DNA of 13,282 nucleotides from an uncultured Lachnospiraceae bacterium. Lineage in GTDB: Bacteria > Bacillota > Clostridia > Lachnospirales > Lachnospiraceae. The stretch is taken from the NCBI GenBank assembly GCA_902797475.1, contig CADBTG010000166.1, positions 1 through 13,282 of the forward strand, written 5' to 3'. Below, piece after piece: positions 7,323 to 13,282 of the stretch (the first letter of the stretch is position 1; every line of letters begins with the position of its first letter). A program made the translations under genes and the position numbers. The notes below the pieces were generated by a model. That model did not search any database, was not told the DNA's origin, and worked only from the letters and a program-made list of their open reading frames with translations.

Positions 7323-9041
7323 ACCGTTAAACGCCTGCTCCGCTATATCGGACGCCAGAAGGGGCTGCTTTTTCTGTCTCTGCTGCTTTCCGCCGTTTCC
7401 GTCATCTGCTCTTTGATGATCCCGATTCTTGTCGGCGACGCTGTCGACGTCATCATCGGCGAGGGAAATGTCGACTTCGATGCCCTGAAAACGATACTAT
7501 TTAAGGGTGCCGTTCTGATTGCCGTCGCTGCCGTGGCGACCTGGGTTACGGCAACGATTAACAACGCCATCACCTTCCGGATCGTCCGCGAGGTTCGTGA
7601 GGAACTGTTCGCCAAGATTACCCGCGTGCCGGTTTCCTACATCGACTCGCGTGACAACGGCGACCTTGTGAGCCGCATGATTTCCGATGTGGATCAGTTC
7701 TCCGACGGACTGCTGATGGGATTTTCCCAGTTCTTTACGGGCATCGTGACGATTATCGGAACTCTTGTCTGCATGCTGATTAAGAGCCCGGTCATCGCAC
7801 TCGTGGTTGTTGTTCTGACGCCTGCCTCGCTGTTTCTTGCGAAGTTCATCGCCGGAAAGACCTACCATCTGTTCCGCGCGCAGGCCAAGGTTCGAAGCGA
7901 ACAGACCGGCCTGATTGACGAAATGATCGGAAACCGCAAGGTTGTGACCGCTTTCTCGCACGAAGACGAGTCGCTCGCTGCGTTCGGTGAGGTCAATGAC
8001 CGCCTGACGCAGGCCTCCCTGAAGGCTACCTTCTTCTCGTCCTTAACGAACCCGAGCACCCGTATCATCAACAATACCGTTTACGCGGTTGTCACGATGG
8101 TCGGTGCCTTCCTTGTGCTCGCCGGACGGCTCACGGTCGGAAGCCTCTCTGCTTTGCTCGGTTACGCCGGACAGTATGCGAAGCCGTTCAACGAAATCTC
8201 CGGCGTCATCACGGAGCTGCAGAACGCGCTCGCCTGCGCAGGACGTGTCTTCGAAGTGCTTGATTACAAGTGGGAAGAGCCCGCTTTGGAGGATGTCACC
8301 GATTTCGTTCCGAAGGGACGCGTAACGGCGGAGCACGTCGCATTTTCCTACAGGCCGGAAAGACCTCTGATCCGCGATTTGAATATCGATGTGAAGCCCG
8401 GCGCGAAGATTGCCCTGGTCGGCCCGACCGGCTGCGGCAAAACGACGATGATTAACCTTCTGATGCGCTTCTACGACGTCAATTCCGGCGTTCTGTCGGT
8501 TGACGGCACAGACATCCGCCGCGTGCCGAAATCCGTGCTCCGTAAGCAATTCGGCATGGTTTTGCAGGACACCTGGCTGATGGAGGGAAGCATCCGCGAC
8601 AACATCCGCATGGGCAAGCCCGACGCCACCGACGAGGAAATCCTCGCCGCCGCCAAGTCAAGCCATGCGCACAGCTTCATCCGCCGTCTGCCCGAGGGCT
8701 ACGATACGGTTCTCACCTCCGGCGGCGACCGACTTTCCGCCGGTCAGAAACAGCTTCTGTGCATCGCCAGAGTCATGCTTTGCCTCCCGCCGATGCTGAT
8801 CCTTGACGAGGCGACTTCGTCCATTGATACCCGGACCGAACTGAAGATTCAGGACGCGTTCACGACCATGATGCAGGGCCGCACGACCTTCATCGTCGCG
8901 CACCGCCTGTCGACCATCCGAAACGCCGACTGCATCCTCGTCATGAAGGACGGCGACATCATCGAGCAGGGCACCCACGACGAACTCATGCAAAAGGGCG
9001 GCTTCTACAAAGAGCTCGTGCTCGCAGGCCAGAACGGCTAG
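7311..9041 (+). CDS. ABC exporter half-transporter, subunit with catalytic Glu and degenerate signature
   Basis: This 576-aa protein has six membrane segments in about 1-315 and a C-terminal ATPase domain. Walker A is GPTGCGKTT (371-379), Walker B is MLILDEATSSID with Asp499 and catalytic Glu500, and the switch His531 is present (AHRLS). The ABC signature is LSAGQ (475-479) rather than LSGGQ. Its Walker A/B and His would pair with the intact FSGGQ of the upstream subunit to make the hydrolytic site, while its weak signature faces the Asp/Gln site of that subunit. The two therefore make one asymmetric heterodimer (inference from established heterodimeric exporters). AAGGAGG (7294-7300) lies 10 nt before the ATG, whose ATGA overlaps the stop of the small bridging ORF. 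Substrate unknown. Confidence 0.96.
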   Translation: MKKDTVKRLLRYIGRQKGLLFLSLLLSAVSVICSLMIPILVGDAVDVIIGEGNVDFDALKTILFKGAVLIAVAAVATWVTATINNAITFRIVREVREELFAKITRVPVSYIDSRDNGDLVSRMISDVDQFSDGLLMGFSQFFTGIVTIIGTLVCMLIKSPVIALVVVVLTPASLFLAKFIAGKTYHLFRAQAKVRSEQTGLIDEMIGNRKVVTAFSHEDESLAAFGEVNDRLTQASLKATFFSSLTNPSTRIINNTVYAVVTMVGAFLVLAGRLTVGSLSALLGYAGQYAKPFNEISGVITELQNALACAGRVFEVLDYKWEEPALEDVTDFVPKGRVTAEHVAFSYRPERPLIRDLNIDVKPGAKIALVGPTGCGKTTMINLLMRFYDVNSGVLSVDGTDIRRVPKSVLRKQFGMVLQDTWLMEGSIRDNIRMGKPDATDEEILAAAKSSHAHSFIRRLPEGYDTVLTSGGDRLSAGQKQLLCIARVMLCLPPMLILDEATSSIDTRTELKIQDAFTTMMQGRTTFIVAHRLSTIRNADCILVMKDGDIIEQGTHDELMQKGGFYKELVLAGQNG

Positions 9042-9104
9042 GGACGGATGGGCGCTTGGGAACAGGTGCAGGGGTTCACTCCGGGCAGAACGGGTAAGAA
9101 AGGC

Positions 9105-9133
9105 TTGCCTTCCCCTCCGAAATATCATATAAT
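9105..9133 (+). promoter_or_regulatory. predicted sigma-A promoter of the 217-aa protein gene
   Basis: TTGCCT (9105-9110, 4 of 6), a 17-nt spacer and a perfect TATAAT (9128-9133). The -35 sits in a small palindrome AAGGCTTGCCTT (9100-9111). The 164-nt gap after the exporter genes holds no clear terminator, so read-through from them is also possible. Confidence 0.65.
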
Positions 9134-9205
9134 AAACTTTATCAGTGATTCCGCCGCATTGGACGGCCGGCACAAACAGTGAAAATACGAGAAGGAGAAA
9201 CCAGT

Positions 9206-9859
9206 ATGGACCAGAATCAGATTGAGGGCAACAGCGCAGTATTGGCTGTATGCGGCCGCAAAAAGAACGATAAGAATCCGGTGGTCTTCTATCCCGACCG
9301 GATGACCTTCAACGGAGAAACCATTCTCTACAGCGACGTGGAAGTCATCAATATCTACGCCTCTTCCACGGAATACAATTTCATTTTCGAAAACTACTCC
9401 GGCTTCATAAAGATTAAGCTTCGCGACGGCAGAAAACTGAAGTGGAAGGTCGGCGGCAACGCCCTTTTCGGCATTGGCAAAGTCAAAGTCAAGAAGGAAT
9501 ACTTCGCAGCCATGTATGAGGCGTGCCTTGCCACATTTGTCAAGACCCGTGCGGCTTCCTATCTGAACGACATCCGCCTCGGCGGCACCGTTACGATTGC
9601 GCACCTGTCGATTAACGCGCACGAGATCACCGGCAAATCCGGTCTGAAGACCATCACGCTTCCGTTCTCCGAACTCGGCGGCGCAGAACTCTCCGGCGGC
9701 TACGTAAGAATCAACCGAATCGGCAAGCATCTTGCCGCTTTCAACACCTCGACGACCAATCAGGACAATGCCATCTGCCTGCTCTTCATCGTCAATTCCC
9801 TGGTGGCCGGCAACGCCAAAGAAGCTGCTGTCGCTCCCGCTGAGACCCCTGCCGAATAA
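9206..9859 (+). CDS. uncharacterised soluble protein, possibly two PH-like domains
   Basis: I do not recognise this 217-aa protein with certainty. It has no signal peptide or membrane segment. Residues about 26-110 and 128-198 each read as several alternating beta strands followed by an amphipathic helix (FYPDRMTF, ILYSDVEVINI, FIKIKLRDGRKLKWKV, then YFAAMYEACLATF; later ITLPFSELGGAEL, GYVRINRIGK, then AICLLFIVNSL). That pattern fits bacterial PH-like or related small beta-barrel domains, which usually act as scaffolds. The tail (about 202-217) is Ala/Pro/Glu-rich and probably disordered. The ATG at 9206 has AAGGAG (9192-9197) with an 8-nt spacer; an upstream in-frame GTG at 9179 precedes that RBS and is rejected. 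It has its own promoter, so a functional tie to the exporter is not shown. Confidence 0.85.
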   Translation: MDQNQIEGNSAVLAVCGRKKNDKNPVVFYPDRMTFNGETILYSDVEVINIYASSTEYNFIFENYSGFIKIKLRDGRKLKWKVGGNALFGIGKVKVKKEYFAAMYEACLATFVKTRAASYLNDIRLGGTVTIAHLSINAHEITGKSGLKTITLPFSELGGAELSGGYVRINRIGKHLAAFNTSTTNQDNAICLLFIVNSLVAGNAKEAAVAPAETPAE

Positions 9860-10011
9860 GCCCGGGCAGGTGGAAAATGGGACGGAAAATTGAAGGTTGA
9901 GGATGCTCCCGGTAAGGCGCCGAAGCGATACAGAAAAGATTGCCTCCGGCTCCCTGAGGCGCCCAAACTCAATTACCCTTACCTGAATAATTGAATATGT
10001 TTAGCAAGTAA

Positions 10012-10051
10012 AACGGATGTCGCCCCTGTGGGCGGCATCCGTTGTTGTTTT
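10012..10051 (+). terminator. predicted intrinsic terminator after the 217-aa protein gene
   Basis: AACGGATGTCGCCC (10012-10025) pairs with GGGCGGCATCCGTT (10030-10043), giving 14 pairs including one G-U, with the 4-nt loop CTGT. The following GTTGTTTT is a broken U tract. It lies about 150 nt after the stop at 9859. Confidence 0.75.
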
Positions 10052-10217
10052 GGGGCCGGCTCGGCAAACGTCTCCTGTGCTCATTTTTGGAGGCCTTCCG
10101 GCTCGGCAAGCGTCTCCTGTACTTGTTATCTGAGGCCTTCCGGCCCGGTAATCATCTCCTCTGCTCGTTATCTGAGGCCTTCCTACTCAGCAAGCGTCTC
10201 CTGTGCTCATTTTTCGG
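10050..10217. repeat. 42-nt tandem repeat, about four degenerate copies
   Basis: Copies at 10092-10133, 10134-10175 and 10176-10217 share GGCCTTCC at the start and the core CAAGCGTCTCCTGTGCTC with several substitutions. A first copy (10050-10091) has a diverged beginning but the same core. The unit length is a multiple of three, so long open frames appear by default. There are no unique spacers. Confidence 0.85.
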
Positions 10218-10401
10218 GCTGTCCTGGCGCGGGGTTCCTACACTTTTGCTTGAAATGGAAATTTCGTGGGTAGAGAAATCAAAGAAATACCAACTATTTC
10301 CGGATAGTGAAAAGTTTCGTAGGTAGGGGGTATCCCATGAATTTTCAGGTAAGGAGTATTTCGTGGGTAAATAACAGCTCCCGGTTCATACTCTTTTTCA
10401 G

Positions 10402-10526
10402 AAACTAAAGAAACCGTATGCAACGGCAAAATCCAGTTCCCACTAAAACAGCTGAAATTAAAGAAACCGTATGCAACGGCGAAATTCAACTTCTACTAAA
10501 ACAACAGAAATGAGAATTCCGTATGA
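10402..10526. repeat. 53-nt tandem repeat, two copies plus a fragment
   Basis: Copy A (10402-10454) and copy B (10455-10507) share TAAAGAAACCGTATGCAACG and ACTAAAACA at the same offsets, with about eight differences. A third, truncated copy begins at 10508 and keeps AAAT and CCGTATG. The copies abut with no spacers. Confidence 0.85.
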
Positions 10527-10534
10527 CCGAATCG

Positions 10535-10589
10535 GGCGGAATTGCCCACGAAATTTCAGATGGTAATATTTCAGTGGGACAATCCCGCC
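10535..10589. repeat. long imperfect hairpin in the intergenic region
   Basis: 10535-10554 pairs with 10568-10589 in a stem of 19 pairs with one A-C mismatch (10540/10584) and two single-base bulges (10573, 10579), around a 13-nt loop. No U tract follows on either strand, so it is not an ordinary terminator. The arm CCCACGAAATTTC (10545-10557) is the exact inverse of GAAATTTCGTGGG at 10258-10270. Confidence 0.6.
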
Positions 10590-10602
10590 GCCACTCCCCC
10601 AC

Positions 10603-10640
10603 AAAAAACCCGGCGCACTGACGTTTGTCAGTGCGCCGGG
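10603..10640 (-). terminator. strong intrinsic terminator for the leftward permease genes
   Basis: A perfect 14-bp stem, CCCGGCGCACTGAC (10609-10622) with GTCAGTGCGCCGGG (10627-10640), has a 4-nt loop. On the minus strand it is followed by TTTTTT (complement of 10603-10608). It lies 32 nt beyond the stop of the permease gene at 10673. Confidence 0.95.
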
Positions 10641-10672
10641 ATGAATTCATTTCAATTTCGAAAGCCTTTATC

Positions 10673-12067
10673 TTATCTTCCGCAGATAGTTGCCCAGATG
10701 GTCTTGAGCGTGAGCTTCTGACCGGTGTGGAGCACGAGGCCGCGGTAGATGCGGGCTGCAAGGAAGATTAACAGGAGTGCTACAAGCGTTACTTCCACGC
10801 AGACGATTGCTCCGCCGACAAGGTTCATGTTACCGGTAAGAACATCAACCGGAACGCAGAACGGCGCTGTGAACGGAATGAACCGAAGCACGCGGAGGAG
10901 ATTTTCCGCCTCCGTCAGGGAAGCAAAGTAAGTAATAAGCCAGAAGACAATCAGCGGGAAGACAAATGTGCTGCTCGCCGAGGAAGTCTCCTCAGGCTTC
11001 GAAACAAAGCTGCCGCCCAATGCTGCAAGCGCAAAGTAGATGAACACGCCGAAGCAGAATACGATGATGCTCATCACGATGGCTGCAGGCGAAAGAGCGC
11101 TTGCGCCGATATTTTCTCTCAGGAAATCGATTACCATCCGGATCCGGTTCACGAACCGGTCACCGTACATATTCTTGCCGATTACGTTACCAAGTATCAG
11201 TCCTGCAACAGCCGAGGCAATCCAGCAAAGGAACTGTCCGAGCGCAAGAACCGTAATGGAAATCGTCTTTCCGAGAATCAGGGCGTTCGGCTCAACATGC
11301 ACAAGCATGGTCTCCATCAGTTTGGAAGTCTTCTCAATGGAAACTTCCTTACAAATGGTCTGGCCGTGAAGCAGGATCAGCATGTAAAGGAAGAGTCCGA
11401 GAATCGCGGGAAGGATGTTGCGGATCAGCATATTTAAAAGGCTGACGTCATCATCCGTCGTCGCGCTGCGGAAGGTAGGCTCCATCATGATGAACTGAAT
11501 CATGGCGTCATCAATTCCGGCCTTCTCATAAACGGCGTTCTGCACGCAGTCGGAAATAAATTCTCCGGCTTCCATCGCCTCGCCCTTATGAACAGAGGAC
11601 CCGTTCGGAATCAGGACTCTCGTACGGAACAGGTCGTTTCCGTCCTTATCCGTGTCCTTTTCCACGATTGCAAGAACCGTGTCCGGTTTCTCGGAAATCT
11701 TCTCAAACTCAGCCTTCTCTTCGCCGGTCGTTACAACGAACTTCCAGTCTCTGTAAAGGGATGCGTTTTCGTCCTCGCTTTCGGTGTCGGCAATAATTGC
11801 CGTCTGCTCCGCTTCATCCGGAACAAATTCCGGAAGATCGGTCGTATTTAACACAAGGATCGTCTTCTGATTCTTTTGAATCTCTTCAAGCGAGATTTTT
11901 TCTTCAGTCTTCTTACTCTTCGGTCTGCCCGTGAAAAATGTGAGGGCCATCGCGCCGAGCAGCAGAAGAAGCGCGATCAGAATCGTTGTTCTCTTAAAAC
12001 CGTTTCTGCTCCAGTACTGAGATGTTGTGAAGTGGAAGACGGATTTTGCACCTTTCATATTACTCAT
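10673..12067 (-). CDS. ABC-2 / NatB-type transporter permease
   Basis: This 464-aa protein has the NatB-like layout: one N-terminal membrane segment (about 28-46), a large hydrophilic extracytoplasmic domain (about 47-208), then about five or six membrane segments in the C-terminal half. Between the second and third segments sits the cytoplasmic loop ICKEVSIEKTSKLMETMLV (about 238-256), typical of NatB/YhaP permeases and likely to contact the ATPase. NatAB-type systems export Na+ or other substrates; the substrate here is unknown. The ATG at 12065-12067 overlaps the upstream permease stop (ATGA) and has GGAGG in the upstream gene's 3' end, so translation is coupled. The two permeases probably form a heterodimer served by one ATPase, which is not in the window. 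A strong terminator follows. Confidence 0.9.
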   Translation of the reverse strand: MSNMKGAKSVFHFTTSQYWSRNGFKRTTILIALLLLLGAMALTFFTGRPKSKKTEEKISLEEIQKNQKTILVLNTTDLPEFVPDEAEQTAIIADTESEDENASLYRDWKFVVTTGEEKAEFEKISEKPDTVLAIVEKDTDKDGNDLFRTRVLIPNGSSVHKGEAMEAGEFISDCVQNAVYEKAGIDDAMIQFIMMEPTFRSATTDDDVSLLNMLIRNILPAILGLFLYMLILLHGQTICKEVSIEKTSKLMETMLVHVEPNALILGKTISITVLALGQFLCWIASAVAGLILGNVIGKNMYGDRFVNRIRMVIDFLRENIGASALSPAAIVMSIIVFCFGVFIYFALAALGGSFVSKPEETSSASSTFVFPLIVFWLITYFASLTEAENLLRVLRFIPFTAPFCVPVDVLTGNMNLVGGAIVCVEVTLVALLLIFLAARIYRGLVLHTGQKLTLKTIWATICGR

Positions 12068-13282
12068 GCGGTCTTCCCTCCTCTCGCTTCCTTAAGGAAC
12101 TTCTTAAGGTCTTTAAACTTAATCTTATTGCCGTTATACAGAAGCAAAGCCTCATATACACGTGCGGACGTGAACAGGATCAGAACATCCATCACTATAA
12201 GGATGACTAGGGAGAGAATCTTAATCTCCCAGCTACCCACGCCGATCAGAACAACGCCGGGAAGCAGGAACGGCGAGGAAATCGGCACCAGAACGGCGAT
12301 ATAAAACAGGGGCGTTGTAATGGACCTCTGCATCACGAGCGCGGCAGCCAGTGCCAGATAGGAACCGACAATATTCGTGATCGTCAGCAGGGAAACGCTT
12401 TCCTGCAGTTCCTCCATCTTGGAAACCATTGCGCCGCACAGGCCGGCGATAAAGCCGTACAGCATTACGCCGAGCGCGATGACAAGAAGCGCAAGCGCAA
12501 TGTTTAACGGATTCAGATTCTCGAAGATTCCCTCGGGAAGCTTGGTCTGAAGGTAGTTATTTCCGGTCACCTTGGCAGTGACGACATTCGAAAGAAGCGC
12601 CAATGCGAAGGACGCACCCATCTGGATTACGACGGAAACAACCTGTGCCAGAACCTTACCGAAGATAAGCGCCATCGGACGGATGGAGGTAAGCAGATAC
12701 TCCATGACCTTGGAGGATTTGTCCATGGCAACAGCCGTTGCAATCTGCATCGCACCGGTGATGCAGATCATCATGACGATGAACAGAACACCGTATACAA
12801 CCCAGTATTTGGCGTTGCTGAGGTGTGCTCTCTCGGTGACAAATGTGCCGTCTTTCTCTTCAAGAAGGCCGGTAACTTCGTATTTGGCATCTAATGCCTT
12901 TTGCTGCTCTTCACCGAAGTTCGTAATCTTATACTTGAAATCGTTAAACTCTTCGGTAAGAAGCGAACCGATGTATTCGCATTCCGTCTTCGTAACTTCG
13001 GAATCAATGGCTCTTACGATATCGAAGCTGAAGGAATGCGTTGCGTCGGGTCTCATGTGAATGGCAATGCTTCTCGGCTCTTTATCAAGCTTTTCAGCGA
13101 ACTTCTTCCAATCATCTTCTCTCGTCTCGGAACCCAGCTCGTAGTCCACCGGAACAATCGGCAGATTCTTAAACTCTTCCTTCTGCTTAAAGACGGTTGT
13201 GTCAAAGCCCATGACCGTCAGGCCCAGTTCGTCGTAAACGTAGACCTTGTCGATGTTGACTTTTTCAATATGGTATTCTTCC
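12064..13282 (-). CDS. ABC-2 / NatB-type transporter permease, N-terminus beyond the window (partial)
   Basis: The frame is open to the right edge, giving 405 visible residues; the ATG at 13210-13212 is internal because in-frame codons continue upstream (KVNIDKVYVYDELGLTV). What is visible starts inside the extracytoplasmic domain and reaches the second membrane segment (WVVYGVLFIVMMICITGAM). The conserved loop MDKSSKVMEYLLTSIRPMALIFGK follows, comparable to the partner permease, and then about five more membrane segments. The first membrane helix is expected just outside the window. The protein ends with a basic tail (KFKDLKKFLKEARGGKTA). The stop overlaps the next permease's start. An ATPase gene (NatA-like) upstream to the right is expected from family organisation but not seen. 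Confidence 0.9.
   Translation of the reverse strand, partial: EEYHIEKVNIDKVYVYDELGLTVMGFDTTVFKQKEEFKNLPIVPVDYELGSETREDDWKKFAEKLDKEPRSIAIHMRPDATHSFSFDIVRAIDSEVTKTECEYIGSLLTEEFNDFKYKITNFGEEQQKALDAKYEVTGLLEEKDGTFVTERAHLSNAKYWVVYGVLFIVMMICITGAMQIATAVAMDKSSKVMEYLLTSIRPMALIFGKVLAQVVSVVIQMGASFALALLSNVVTAKVTGNNYLQTKLPEGIFENLNPLNIALALLVIALGVMLYGFIAGLCGAMVSKMEELQESVSLLTITNIVGSYLALAAALVMQRSITTPLFYIAVLVPISSPFLLPGVVLIGVGSWEIKILSLVILIVMDVLILFTSARVYEALLLYNGNKIKFKDLKKFLKEARGGKTA

Larger units (their letters stand above)
9860..10672. other. 0.8-kb repeat-rich intergenic region without a convincing gene
   Basis: The genes on either side converge here. From left to right it holds a terminator-like hairpin (10012-10051), about four 42-nt repeats (10050-10217), three TTTCGTRGGTA motifs (10262, 10315, 10359), two and a half 53-nt repeats (10402 to about 10526), a long hairpin (10535-10589) and a terminator for the leftward genes. 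In 9860-10011 I see only short GC palindromes (for example GGCGCC at 9916 and 9958) and no gene. Short open frames here lack ribosome binding sites. Confidence 0.8.

Noticed and set aside
9895..10000. Possible riboswitch-like fold in the 3' region after the 217-aa gene (GCCTCCGG and GGCGCC elements)
   Set aside because: Only short competing palindromes are present, no known aptamer core is recognisable, and no same-strand gene lies downstream.
10028..10326. Plus-strand open frames over the 42-nt repeats with 14-residue peptide repeats
   Set aside because: The frames begin inside the terminator hairpin at GTG/TTG-type starts without a ribosome binding site. A repeat length divisible by three keeps frames open by default.
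10238..10489. Minus-strand 83-codon open frame over the 53-nt repeats
   Set aside because: It has a TTG start without a ribosome binding site, its composition follows the repeats, and it has no protein-like conservation that I can see.
10050..10526. Possible CRISPR array
   Set aside because: Both repeat sets abut directly without unique spacers, units are degenerate and too long, and no cas gene is present.
13210..13212. ATG taken as the start of the right-edge permease
   Set aside because: The frame stays open with permease-like sequence to the window edge, there is no ribosome binding site, and the expected first membrane helix would be missing.

Overview
The window looks like chromosomal DNA of a low-to-medium GC Bacillota, most likely class Clostridia (Lachnospiraceae/Oscillospiraceae-like). 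This rests on strong AAGGAGG-type ribosome binding sites, consensus TATAAT -10 boxes, intrinsic terminators, a Na/Pi cotransporter fused to PhoU, NatB-like ABC-2 permeases and a two-gene heterodimeric ABC exporter. The assignment is inference from gene types and signals; no rRNA, tRNA or taxonomic marker is present.

Left block (1-5391, minus strand, read right to left): an OmpR/PhoB-type response regulator, a Na/Pi cotransporter with a C-terminal PhoU domain, two tandem paralogous membrane-anchored YD-repeat proteins, and the 5' end of a TatD-family hydrolase that runs off the left edge. Gaps are only 19-27 nt and I see no terminator between the genes, so they could form one transcript from a promoter at 5421-5449. 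The regulator keeps the acidic pocket, Thr and Lys of receiver domains, but the phospho-acceptor Asp position is Gly (codon GGC). No histidine kinase is visible.

Middle block (5407-9859, plus strand): a divergent promoter drives two half-transporter ABC genes. Their ATP-site residues complement each other: the first has Asp for the catalytic Glu, Gln for the switch His and an intact signature; the second has Glu, His and a degenerate LSAGQ signature. This is the pattern of a heterodimeric exporter with one consensus and one degenerate site. The genes are separated by a duplicated start region encoding a 21-codon ORF with ATGA overlaps at both ends. A separate promoter follows, with a 217-aa soluble protein of unknown function, possibly two PH-like domains.

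Intergenic block (9860-10672, about 0.8 kb, no convincing gene): a terminator-like hairpin, about four copies of a 42-nt tandem repeat, a scatter of TTTCGTGGGTA-type motifs, two and a half copies of a 53-nt tandem repeat, a long imperfect hairpin, and a strong terminator for the genes coming from the right.

Right block (10673-13282, minus strand): two translationally coupled NatB/ABC-2-type permeases, each with a large extracytoplasmic domain. The upstream one runs off the right edge, and the partner ATPase is presumably beyond it.

The strongest candidates for something undescribed are the phospho-acceptor-less regulator in a putative operon with a PhoU-fused phosphate transporter and two YD-repeat membrane proteins, and the duplicated coupled start between the ABC exporter genes.
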